64,000 bases of DNA from an uncultured Acetatifactor sp. (lineage in GTDB: Bacteria; Bacillota; Clostridia; Lachnospirales; Lachnospiraceae). The stretch lies in NCBI GenBank assembly GCA_949840885.1, contig CATKYJ010000012.1, positions 1-64,000 of the forward strand, written 5' to 3'. The notes under the pieces were generated by a model that was given only the letters and a program-made list of their open reading frames with translations, was not told the origin of the DNA and did not search any database. Position numbers and translations under genes: made by a program. Shown in pieces: positions 6,973 through 14,571 of this stretch. The first letter of the stretch is position 1. Every line of letters starts with the position of its first letter.

Positions 6973-8403
6973 TTATTCGCCCTCTTTCAAGGCTCCCGGC
7001 AGCCGCGTCCGGAACAGCTTGCTCCAGTCAAAGGGGAACAGCGGGTACAGGTAGCTCCTATGGGACACCGTCCGGTTGCAGCCAATGGCCAGCAGGGACA
7101 ATATTATTCCGCCGATATACCCCCATAGGTTGAACCACTGTGCGAGCAGCAGGGTGATGATGCGCAGGAACTTCAGGGCGTACCCCAGCTCGTAGTTGGA
7201 CTGGGTGTAGTTGGCGATGGCCACGAAAGCCATGTAAAGCATGACCTCGGAGGAAAACCACCCGCTGTTCACCGAGAACTCCCCCAGCACCAGCGCCGCC
7301 ATGACGCTTAGGGGAGTGCTGAGCATGTTTGGGGTGTTGATAGCCGCCAGCTTCAGTCCGTCTATGGCCAGTTCCAGTACCAGGAACTGCCATATCAGAG
7401 GGAGGTTTGGCTCCTCCTGGAGCATGATGAAAGAAAAACTCTCCGGAATCCACTGGGGATTGTTCATCATCAGCAGGAAAGTGGGAGTGACCAGATAAGT
7501 CAATATAGAAATCAGGAACCTGGTCATCCGCAGGTAAGTGCCCGTCACCGGCGGGAAATAGTAATCGTCCGCCTCCTCTATCACATCGAATATGGTGGTA
7601 GGCAGGATCATGGCCGAGGGGGAATTGTCCACCAGTATGACGATATTTCCCTCCAGAACCTGGGCGGATGCCGCGTCGGGCCGCTCCGTATACTTGAACT
7701 TGGGGAACGGATTATACCATTTCCGCTGATACAGGCATTCCGCCAGAGATTCCTGGTTCATGGTCAGGGAGTCCGCTTTGATGTCCTGGATCTTCCGCCT
7801 GATTTCATCCAGGAAGACATCGTCCACCCTGCCTTTCATATAGCAGAGGGCAATGTCCGTATGGGAGCTCTCTCCGGCATTGAGCATCTCCATGTGCAGA
7901 TCCGCGCTGCGGATCCTACGGCGGATCAGGGCCGTGTTGGACACCAGGGTCTCCACGAAGCCGTCCTTGGAGCCCCGGAGAGCCTTGTCTTTCTCCGGCT
8001 CCGCCACGCCCCTGGAGGGATATGTCCTGGAGTCGATGACCAGCGCTTTCTCATAGCCGTCTATCAGCAGGAGGAACATCCCGGAAAGCAAAGATTGTAC
8101 CAGGGTATCCCGATTATCCTCGATATCCACCTCCACATAGGGAGTGAACTGTTTGGACATGCCATGCATGTCTTCCGGCATCTTGTCCGGAGTCAGGTCC
8201 ATGAAATACTGTAGGAGCTTCTGATCCAGGTCGTCCTTGCAGAAGCCGTCTATCAGGTACATGCAGGCTTCCTTGCCGCCGATGCGGACGACACGGTAGA
8301 TGATGTCGAAATTCCGCTCCACGTCCAGGACGCGGTTCAGCCAGGCCATATCCGCCTGCAGGGAGCCTGTGATTTTCTGTTTGCTGTCCCTTTTCTCTTC
8401 CAT
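6973..8403 (-). CDS. spoVAF: Spore germination protein, GerA family, SpoVAF-like
   Basis: The 476-residue protein is a GerA-family A subunit. The N-terminal half is soluble; the segments VEGNIV-type LEGNIVILVDNSP, then FDVIEEADDYYFPPVTGTYL, are the conserved boundary into the C-terminal membrane domain (several hydrophobic segments from about residue 290 to 455). Its length and the AMILPTTIFDVIEEADDYYFPP region fit SpoVAF better than nutrient receptors of the GerAA type. SpoVAF lies in the spore inner membrane and in Bacillus boosts germination as part of an ion channel. No spoVA or gerB/gerC genes are adjacent, so the gene stands alone. The ATG has AAAAGGAG 10 bases upstream. The SpoVAF subtype is less certain than the GerA family. 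Confidence 0.85.
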   Translation of the reverse strand: MEEKRDSKQKITGSLQADMAWLNRVLDVERNFDIIYRVVRIGGKEACMYLIDGFCKDDLDQKLLQYFMDLTPDKMPEDMHGMSKQFTPYVEVDIEDNRDTLVQSLLSGMFLLLIDGYEKALVIDSRTYPSRGVAEPEKDKALRGSKDGFVETLVSNTALIRRRIRSADLHMEMLNAGESSHTDIALCYMKGRVDDVFLDEIRRKIQDIKADSLTMNQESLAECLYQRKWYNPFPKFKYTERPDAASAQVLEGNIVILVDNSPSAMILPTTIFDVIEEADDYYFPPVTGTYLRMTRFLISILTYLVTPTFLLMMNNPQWIPESFSFIMLQEEPNLPLIWQFLVLELAIDGLKLAAINTPNMLSTPLSVMAALVLGEFSVNSGWFSSEVMLYMAFVAIANYTQSNYELGYALKFLRIITLLLAQWFNLWGYIGGIILSLLAIGCNRTVSHRSYLYPLFPFDWSKLFRTRLPGALKEGE

Positions 8404-8487
8404 GCTTTGATAAACTCCTTTTCAGCTGCGGTTCGCGTGATATTATACACACTTATCTTAGCCAAACCGGGAATTTTTATGCGCATC

Positions 8488-8520
8488 AAAAAAGCCTGCC
8501 CGTAAAAGGCCGGCTTTTTT
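8488..8520 (-). terminator. Terminator of dut
   Basis: An AAAAAAGCC / GGCTTTTTT stem with an internal mismatch and a short loop gives a T-run on the minus strand about 80 bp after dut. From 8404 to 8602 I see nothing else beyond the ribosome-binding site of the spoVAF-like gene. Confidence 0.7.
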
Positions 8521-8602
8521 GATTCTACCGCTACGCTACTTTCCGCCTCCGTCTGGAAACTATGATATGCGCGCCGAACAGTAACAGCATATCTACGGGC
8601 TT

Positions 8603-9115
8603 CTACTTTGTGGTGCTCCCCAGCCCGCCGTTGCGCACCCCTTCCGCCTGATCGTCCACAGTGATTCCATACTCGATAAAGATCCCCTGGGCAAAGCCCG
8701 TGCCCTGGAGCACTTCCACCGTCCTGCCCTCATTGGTGTCATTGGTCATCTTGATGAAGATGTGCCCCTCGTTGTCGGAGTTGAAATAATCGCTGTCGAT
8801 GATTCCCACCGTATTATTCATCTGTAGGCGGTACTTGAAGCCCAGCCCGCTCCTGGGGTAAATCTTCAGCACCCAGTCCTCGTCTATCCTTACACGGATT
8901 CCCGTGGGAATCTTGACGGTCTCACCCGGCGCAAGGGTAAAGGAAAACGGCGCAAAAAAATCATATCCGGCGCTTCCCCTGGTAGCCCGCACGGGAAGCA
9001 GGATTTTTTCATAGATTGTCTGTATATCGGTGTCCGAGAATTCCGGAAAGTCCCCTTTCACGGCCTCCGCAAAGTTCTCAAAACTCACCTTAAAAAACTG
9101 TGCCACTCTTTTCAT
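8603..9115 (-). CDS. dut: dUTP diphosphatase (dUTPase)
   Basis: This 170-residue protein carries all five trimeric-dUTPase motifs: RGSAGYDFF (46-54), PRSGLGFK (87-94), GIIDSDYF (104-111, catalytic Asp region), GTGFAQGIF (138-146) and a C-terminal GGLGST (163-168). The last differs slightly from the usual GGFGST; Leu replaces the Phe that stacks on uracil. The first 35 residues are an extra helical N-terminus. The enzyme hydrolyses dUTP to dUMP, keeping uracil out of DNA and feeding dTMP synthesis. Placement behind nrdD and nrdG fits a deoxynucleotide supply cluster, although a 193-bp gap leaves open whether they share a transcript. Confidence 0.93.
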   Translation of the reverse strand: MKRVAQFFKVSFENFAEAVKGDFPEFSDTDIQTIYEKILLPVRATRGSAGYDFFAPFSFTLAPGETVKIPTGIRVRIDEDWVLKIYPRSGLGFKYRLQMNNTVGIIDSDYFNSDNEGHIFIKMTNDTNEGRTVEVLQGTGFAQGIFIEYGITVDDQAEGVRNGGLGSTTK

Positions 9116-9308
9116 ACATGTCTCCCTATCTTATTCCTGATTACCTGAATTTCATGGCTCTATCCTGCCACGGCCCATTCCCTACCGCCTATCCCAAAAC
9201 ATATCCTTTACACTCTCATGCTCCCTGCAGCTGAATATTTCTGCCTTATATAAGGGGCTTGACCGCATCCCGTCCACCGTCCGGTCTGCAAACGGTCTCA
9301 CAGAGGAT

Positions 9309-9869
9309 TCAGTCGCAGCACCCGCAGACAGTGCCCGGTTTCTGGGTTATTGCGTATTCCTGCGCATAATTTCCGCAGTGCAGCACCGGCACGCTGGGGT
9401 CTTCCTGCGCAAGCGTCCTCTTCACATCGATCACCCTCTGATTGGCGCTGCCTTTCCACAAAAGCTTCACATCTTTCTCCGCCTCATGGAACTCTCCGTC
9501 CACCAGTACATCTATGTACTTCATGATCGGATAATGCAGGATGTCCTCCCAGCTGTCCCCGGTGTAGAGCCAGATGGTCTTAGCAGGGTATCTCTCCCTG
9601 ATTTCAGCCATCAGGCACCTTACGTCCAGCCTGTTGGCAGGGTGCAGAGGGTCGCCGCCGGAAAATGTAATGCCTGAAATATAGTCTTTATTCAACTGTT
9701 CAAAAATCTCCTGCCTGGCCGCTTCGTCAAAGAGCAGCCCCCCGTCCGGATCCCATGTGAGAGGATTCTGACAGCCCTTACAGCAATGACTGCAGCCGGC
9801 AAGCCAGAGCACCACCCGCAGCCCATCGCCGTTGAGCATGTCGTCGGACGTAATATCGTGATATCTCAT
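9309..9869 (-). CDS. nrdG: Anaerobic ribonucleotide reductase activating protein
   Basis: The 186-residue radical-SAM enzyme has the iron-sulfur motif CSHCCKGC, giving C26-x3-C30-x2-C33, followed by NPLTWDP, and an SAM-binding SGGDPL loop near residue 70. It uses S-adenosylmethionine to create the glycyl radical on NrdD. It lies 91 bp after nrdD and shares its operon. A GGAGACAAG site precedes the ATG. The C-terminus ends in CGCC, giving extra cysteines often seen in Firmicutes NrdG. Confidence 0.96.
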   Translation of the reverse strand: MRYHDITSDDMLNGDGLRVVLWLAGCSHCCKGCQNPLTWDPDGGLLFDEAARQEIFEQLNKDYISGITFSGGDPLHPANRLDVRCLMAEIRERYPAKTIWLYTGDSWEDILHYPIMKYIDVLVDGEFHEAEKDVKLLWKGSANQRVIDVKRTLAQEDPSVPVLHCGNYAQEYAITQKPGTVCGCCD

Positions 9870-9960
9870 CTTGTCTCCTACTCCTACCTATCTTCATTCC
9901 GTTCATACTTTCCGATATGCCGCCTGCGGCGGCACATACAGCAGAACGCAGTTTCGTTGT

Positions 9961-12162
9961 TTACATGCTCTTGCGTTCCGCGATCTCCGCCATCTTTGCC
10001 TCATTGAGCCTGGTGTCCCCATGCACCCGGGAATAGGACAGATAGCCGTTCATGCGGTCAATCTTCGTCAGGTTCCGGCTGCCGCACTTGGGACAGACAT
10101 CCATCTCCAGTTCCTGATGGCCGCAGTCATCACAGTAGGCCAGGGACAGATTGACACCCTCGTAAAAGCCCATGTCCATGGCGCGGCGGACCAGAGTCCT
10201 TATCGCCTCAATGTTATAATCTATAGGATATTTCACATACTGTATTTTACCGCCATTGGTCAAATCCCAGAACCGGTTCTCCAGATCCTGTTTTCTGATA
10301 GGCGTAATGTCCTCCGTCACATGGCAGTGGAAGCTGTTGCTCACATATTCCCTGTCCGAGACACCCTCTATGATGCCGTATTTATTGCGGAACTGCTTCA
10401 CCTGCAGACCGCAGAGGTTCTCTGCCGGCGTGCCGTAAATGGCGTAAAGGTTTCCGTCCTCTTCCTTGAATTCGTTTATGCGCTTGTTGATGAACTCCAT
10501 TACCTCCACGGCGAACTTCCCATCTTCTACCAGCGACTTGCCATTATACAGCTCCTGCAGTTCATTCAGCGCCGTAATGCCGAAGCTGGCAGTGGCGGAC
10601 TTAAGCAATGGCTTGATCTTGTCCGACAGCTTTAGATGCCCGCCCAGGAATCCGCCCTCGCAGTAGGCCAGCGGATTGGTGGAAGCCCGCATCTCGCCCA
10701 GATAGGCATAGGTGCGGATATGGAGCTGCCTGATCAGATTCAGGTAATAGTCCAGCGCTTCGTAGAAATCCCGGCTCTCCTTTCTGGCCTTGGCCAGAAT
10801 CATGGGCAGATGGAGGGATACGGCGCCGATATTGAACCGTCCCACGAACACAGGCTTGTCCTGATCGTCTGCGGGATGCATGCCTCCCCTCTCATACCAG
10901 GGGGACAAAAATGCCCTGCATCCCATGGGGGATACAATGCGCCCATATTGCTTATACATGCTGGCTACATAGCCCTTTCCGGTAAGGCTGAGCCAGTCCG
11001 GGTACATGGTTTTGGCGGAACACTGTATCCCGGCCTCGAACACATCCTCCAAGGGCTTTCCCGGGCCGTGGAGATTCTCGTCATAGAGGAACACGATCTT
11101 CGGGAACAGCACGGGCTTCTTGTGCTCTTTCTTGCCCTGGCCGCCCCGGCGTACCTCCAGCATGGTCATGGTGGCAAGCTTTGCGAACCTCCCGGTGCCG
11201 GTTCCTGCCGTCACGGTGATGAAAGGATAGTCTCCGCGGCTGCTTCCAACGGTGTTGAACTTGTACTCCCAACCCTGGAAACCCTGCTCGAATTCCCTAA
11301 CCACATCTTCGTAAGCTTCCTGCTCCGCTCTCTTTGCATCTATTCCAAGTCTCGTATATTTATCAATGTAATGCTGATAGGACTTCTCCGCGTAAGGCTC
11401 CAGGATCAGATCCACGCTGGGCACCGTGAAGCCGCCGTACTGCTGGCTGGCAGCGCTAAGCACGATATCCCCGATGACATCGAAAGCCACATCCAGAGAC
11501 TTGGGCTCATTGTACCACACATTTCCCATTTCGAAACCGCCGCTTAGCACGTTCTGCACATCGAAGAGACAACAGTTCATGGTGTCCCTCCTGGCGGACA
11601 TGTCGTGGACATAGATATAGCCGTCCCGGCAGGCCTGAATCTCCTCGGTGGTCATGAAGAACTTCTGGTACAGTTCCTTGTTCAGCTGGTTGAATACCAG
11701 GCTCCTCTTGGTAGCTACCAGGGCGGAGTCCGTGTTGGCGTTCTCCTTGTCGCCGATGTACATGATGGACTGGCTCTTTTTGTATACATCGTCCAGCATG
11801 CGCACGAAGTCCTGCTTGTAGTTGCGGTAGTCCCGGTAGCTTTTTGCCACCACAGGCTTCACCTGCTCCAAGGCGCTCTCCACGATATTGTGCATGACAG
11901 GAATCGGGACTTCGTCCATGTTCAGCTCATCCACTTTTTCAATGACATACTGGCAGATCAGGCATTCTTCTTTGTCCGTGAATTTGGCCAGAGCCCTGTA
12001 GGCGCTCTTTGCCACAGCATTGATCACTTTCTGTACATTGAATGCTTCCTTGCTGCCGTCTTTCTTGATGACATGCACGTCTTTTTTTGGCCTGTAGGCC
12101 TCTCCGTAATTAATACCGCTCTTCGCTGTCTGCTCGTTCTCCACATGAATGCTTTCCTTCAT
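9961..12162 (-). CDS. nrdD: Anaerobic (class III) ribonucleoside-triphosphate reductase
   Basis: The 733-residue enzyme makes deoxynucleotides without oxygen. It has an N-terminal ATP-cone (about residues 29-115), a catalytic barrel, a C-terminal zinc site (C677, C680, C690, C693 in CDDCG and CPKCG) and the glycyl-radical loop RMNGYLSYSR with Gly706. The residue before the radical glycine is Asn rather than the Cys of the E. coli type; this seems to be a subfamily variant. It is the first gene of nrdDG, preceded by a consensus promoter and two NrdR boxes. The site ahead of the ATG (GGGGGC) is weak. Confidence 0.97.
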   Translation of the reverse strand: MKESIHVENEQTAKSGINYGEAYRPKKDVHVIKKDGSKEAFNVQKVINAVAKSAYRALAKFTDKEECLICQYVIEKVDELNMDEVPIPVMHNIVESALEQVKPVVAKSYRDYRNYKQDFVRMLDDVYKKSQSIMYIGDKENANTDSALVATKRSLVFNQLNKELYQKFFMTTEEIQACRDGYIYVHDMSARRDTMNCCLFDVQNVLSGGFEMGNVWYNEPKSLDVAFDVIGDIVLSAASQQYGGFTVPSVDLILEPYAEKSYQHYIDKYTRLGIDAKRAEQEAYEDVVREFEQGFQGWEYKFNTVGSSRGDYPFITVTAGTGTGRFAKLATMTMLEVRRGGQGKKEHKKPVLFPKIVFLYDENLHGPGKPLEDVFEAGIQCSAKTMYPDWLSLTGKGYVASMYKQYGRIVSPMGCRAFLSPWYERGGMHPADDQDKPVFVGRFNIGAVSLHLPMILAKARKESRDFYEALDYYLNLIRQLHIRTYAYLGEMRASTNPLAYCEGGFLGGHLKLSDKIKPLLKSATASFGITALNELQELYNGKSLVEDGKFAVEVMEFINKRINEFKEEDGNLYAIYGTPAENLCGLQVKQFRNKYGIIEGVSDREYVSNSFHCHVTEDITPIRKQDLENRFWDLTNGGKIQYVKYPIDYNIEAIRTLVRRAMDMGFYEGVNLSLAYCDDCGHQELEMDVCPKCGSRNLTKIDRMNGYLSYSRVHGDTRLNEAKMAEIAERKSM

Positions 12163-12202
12163 TGCTCATAGCCCCCGTTCCATTCCATAAGACATCTACC
12201 AA

Positions 12203-12248
12203 ATACAAAATATAGTGTTTCGTCTTTTTGAACTCCAATATATTGTGT
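12203..12248 (-). promoter_or_regulatory. Two NrdR boxes upstream of nrdDG
   Basis: On the minus strand ACACAATATATTGGAG (12233-12248) and ACACTATATTTTGTAT (12203-12218) match the NrdR consensus acaCwAtATaTwGtgt at 13 and at about 14 of 16 positions. They are 30 bp apart centre to centre, about three helical turns, as is usual for NrdR pairs, and lie just downstream of the -10. NrdR would repress nrdDG when dATP is plentiful. Confidence 0.85.
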
Positions 12249-12260
12249 CGTGTACATACT

Positions 12261-12289
12261 AGTATATGAAAAAAAAGAGGGCTTGTCAA
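12261..12289 (-). promoter_or_regulatory. Sigma-A promoter of nrdDG
   Basis: On the minus strand TTGACA (12284-12289), a 17-bp spacer and TATACT (12261-12266) form a near-perfect promoter. The predicted start near 12254 places the NrdR boxes over the initial transcribed region. Confidence 0.85.
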
Positions 12290-12320
12290 TGCATAATTTG
12301 GGAATATGGAAAATGGGAAA

Positions 12321-12377
12321 ACCTCCTATGGTATGATAGATATGGGTTTGCCAACCATAAAAACATACATAGGAGGT
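12321..12377. repeat. 57-bp inverted repeat / possible terminator of the WYL gene
   Basis: ACCTCCTATG (12321-12330) pairs with CATAGGAGGT (12368-12377), enclosing a second stem (ATGGGTT / AACCAT). On the minus strand it is followed by TTTTCCC, so it may end the WYL-regulator transcript. Its nested symmetry also resembles a small mobile hairpin. Confidence 0.5.
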
Positions 12378-12419
12378 ATCCAAAATAGATAATAACAGTT
12401 TAGAGCATACCAAGTTCTT

Positions 12420-13415
12420 TCAGTCCGAATCCCTCATAGAGCCCAAAATGTCCTCCAGCCATTCCCTGTACTGTTCCCTGACGGCATCCGGGCTCACTGT
12501 CTTTACGTCCGCCCCGATTCCCGCCAGCCATCCGAAGAACTGGCCGCTGACCGTCACTTTGGCCCGGACACGAAAACGCCCCTCAGGCATCTGGCGGATG
12601 TCCGCTTCCCTCCCGAAGCGATCCAGCACCACGCCTATCAGCCTGTTGGGGAATTCCAGGGTCACTATCGCCTCTTCACCGCCGTACATGCCGAAGACCT
12701 GGTTGGTATAGGCCGCCAGATCCACTTTTGCGAACTGCTCCACACCCTCCCTGGCCTCTCCTCGCACCTGTACTTTGCCCATCTTGTCCACTCTGTAATG
12801 CTTGATATGGCCGTCCTCGCTGTCGTAGGCCGCCAGGTAATAGTTTTCGTCCTGCCAGATCAGCGCCCAGGGGCTCACTGTCCTTTCGCTGTTGGCCCTG
12901 GGGACAAGTTCCTTTTTCAGGTTCCAGTCCAGGTACTGGAAAGAAATCTTCCGGTTCTCCTGAATTGCCCGGTGGATGTTGTCGATACTGTAGTAGATGC
13001 TCTCGTTCTCGGTTTTGATGCGCCCTGCCACATACACCTGGCGCTGCAGCTTGCCGGCATCGTGCTTTCCGGCCATCTGCTCCAGCTTCTTAATCAGGCT
13101 GCGGGACTTCTTCGTGGTGAGAAACCGGGAGGACTGCACCGCGTCCACCAAAAGCTTTAGCTCCGCCAGCTCGAACTCCCTGCTGGCCATGTAGTAGCCT
13201 CCCCCAAGCCTGCTATGCACCTGGACGATATCATAGCCGAAATCGCACAGCTTTTCGATATCATCATAAACACTCTTTCTCTCGGAATGGATGTCATTGG
13301 CCTCCAGGTGGGCAATGATGTCCGCCGTGCTGGCCGGATGATGCTCGTCCGTATTTTCTGTCAAGAATTTCACAATGTACAATAATTTCAGCTTCTGCCC
13401 TGACGCCCTCGCCAT
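12420..13415 (-). CDS. WYL-domain transcriptional regulator
   Basis: The 331-residue protein has an N-terminal winged-helix HTH (about 1-65, including TADIIAHLE and ERKSVYDDIEKL), a linker, and a WYL domain (about 140-225) with SPWALIWQDENYYLAAYD and KHYRVDKM, followed by the C-terminal WCX-like extension. WYL regulators bind nucleic acids or nucleotides and often control DNA-damage, phage-defence or metabolic genes. No defence genes are adjacent; its neighbours are nrdD (downstream, separately promoted) and a HAD phosphatase. The ATG is preceded by AAAGGT. Target genes are unknown. Confidence 0.92.
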   Translation of the reverse strand: MARASGQKLKLLYIVKFLTENTDEHHPASTADIIAHLEANDIHSERKSVYDDIEKLCDFGYDIVQVHSRLGGGYYMASREFELAELKLLVDAVQSSRFLTTKKSRSLIKKLEQMAGKHDAGKLQRQVYVAGRIKTENESIYYSIDNIHRAIQENRKISFQYLDWNLKKELVPRANSERTVSPWALIWQDENYYLAAYDSEDGHIKHYRVDKMGKVQVRGEAREGVEQFAKVDLAAYTNQVFGMYGGEEAIVTLEFPNRLIGVVLDRFGREADIRQMPEGRFRVRAKVTVSGQFFGWLAGIGADVKTVSPDAVREQYREWLEDILGSMRDSD

Positions 13416-13516
13416 ACTGTCACATACCTTTATACTAAGTTTGCTTTCGTCTGCATGGATTTCTGATTAAAGTTCCGCTTTGATAAGTCTGCATAGCCGT
13501 GAAAAAGGGAACGAAA

Positions 13517-14230
13517 TCAATGCAGCAGTCCCAGAATATCGTATACCATATGTAAGTCGCTGATTTCATAATCCGGCCTATAGCCTGCACTCAATTCTAT
13601 GTCCATGTCCTCGGCCTTTCTCCGGTACCAGCACACCGGAATTCCCGCCTGTACCCCGCCCTTGATGTCGCTGGTCAGGCTGTCCCCCACAATCAGGATC
13701 CGGGACTTGTCCTTTTCTTCGATATGCCCCAGGCAATAATCGAAAAACGGCTTCTGAGGCTTTGGGCTGCCGATTTCTTCGGAGATAAAGATGCCGTCCA
13801 TCACATCTGCCAGCCCTGACAGTTCCAGCTTGGCTTTCTGGCTGGAGGTGACGCCGTTGGTAATAACATATTGTCTTACTTTCCCCTGCAGACTTTTACA
13901 GATCGTCAGGGAATCGTCCAGGAAAGAGAAATGGCTTCCCAGCCCTTTCTGATAGTTATCCCGAAAGTCCTCCACATCCACGCCTTCAATGCCCAGTTTT
14001 TGGAATAGCAAAACAAAGCGTCCCGTCAGCAACTGCTTCTTAGTCACTTCCCCCAGTTCGAGACGCCTCCAGTAGTCATTATTAATCTGCGCATACAGCG
14101 CAAGATCCTCCTCTTTCATCTCCCTGCCAATAGAACGAAAGCATTCCGCCAGGGAATGTCGTTGAGAATAAGAAAAGTCCAGGAGCGTATTGTCCACATC
14201 CCAAAGGACTGTAGTGAACCTACTCCTCAT
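13517..14230 (-). CDS. yjjG: HAD-family (YjjG-type) nucleotidase
   Basis: This 237-residue HAD phosphatase has the nucleophile motif WDVDNTLLDF (Asp11, Asp13), motif II VITNG (122-126), Lys157 in SPKPQKPFF and the acidic motif GDSLTSD (182-188). The pattern and length fit the YjjG/YfnB group, which removes phosphate from pyrimidine or non-canonical nucleotides. Its ATG overlaps the stop of the 54-residue membrane ORF as ATGA. The presumed ribosome-binding site, GGAGAAGAG, lies in a copy of the 18-bp MEEEHS repeat. The substrate is unproven. Confidence 0.88.
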   Translation of the reverse strand: MRSRFTTVLWDVDNTLLDFSYSQRHSLAECFRSIGREMKEEDLALYAQINNDYWRRLELGEVTKKQLLTGRFVLLFQKLGIEGVDVEDFRDNYQKGLGSHFSFLDDSLTICKSLQGKVRQYVITNGVTSSQKAKLELSGLADVMDGIFISEEIGSPKPQKPFFDYCLGHIEEKDKSRILIVGDSLTSDIKGGVQAGIPVCWYRRKAEDMDIELSAGYRPDYEISDLHMVYDILGLLH

Positions 14231-14391
14231 TTGGAATGCTCTTCTCCCTTATAGGAAGCCACCGCGGCATCCTTTGCGTTCTTCTTCTTTGCCATGGTAA
14301 TGCCGACAGCCGTAGCCACTCCTGCAACCACCACGATGACAAGCATCACCACAAGATAAGACATAAATGAATTCAAAAAACTCACCAGCAT
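14227..14391 (-). CDS. 54-residue single-span membrane protein
   Basis: The ORF encodes a small protein with a hydrophobic span (residues about 11-33, YLVVMLVIVVVAGVATAVG) followed by a Lys-rich cytoplasmic tail (AKKKNAKDAA) ending GEEHSK. AAAGGAAG lies 9 bases before the ATG and a promoter is at 14491-14520. The stop overlaps the next start as ATGA, so translation is probably coupled to the HAD phosphatase. I do not recognise the family. The last codons come from a copy of the 18-bp repeat. The coding case rests on start signals, membrane topology and coupling. Confidence 0.7.
   Translation of the reverse strand: MLVSFLNSFMSYLVVMLVIVVVAGVATAVGITMAKKKNAKDAAVASYKGEEHSK
14231..14247 (-). repeat. 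MEEEHS-type 18-bp repeat, copy at the HAD gene start
   Basis: GGAGAAGAGCATTCC (14233-14247) matches 14 of 15 bases of the unit body. It ends the membrane ORF (reads EEHSK) and supplies the GGAGAAGAG site 8 bases before the HAD ATG. Confidence 0.75.
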
Positions 14392-14445
14392 GATTCCATA
14401 CTTCCTTTCTTCAGATCACTCTCGTTTACCGGAACATTTTTCTTA

Positions 14446-14463
14446 TGAATGCTCTTCTTCCAT
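14446..14463 (-). repeat. MEEEHS-type 18-bp repeat, free copy in a leader
   Basis: A copy with one mismatch at its last base is followed at once by TAA, so it reads M-E-E-E-H-S-stop. It lies in the predicted leader of the membrane ORF / HAD operon. I see no strong ribosome-binding site before it. Confidence 0.75.
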
Positions 14464-14490
14464 TGTCCCATATAGAGTTTTCACCAATAC

Positions 14491-14520
14491 AGTATACCAG
14501 ATATAGTGTCTCTGCGTCAA
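14491..14520 (-). promoter_or_regulatory. Promoter of the membrane-ORF / HAD operon
   Basis: On the minus strand TTGACG (14515-14520), an 18-bp spacer and TATACT (14491-14496). Confidence 0.6.
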
Positions 14521-14571
14521 GATGGATTCTCGTTCCGGAATATTCCGACTTTCCCCGGACTTTCCCCGGGC

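Noticed and set aside
12159..12413. 84-codon frame over the nrdD promoter and NrdR boxes
   Set aside because: It covers regulatory sequence with a consensus promoter inside, lacks a ribosome-binding site and resembles no protein.
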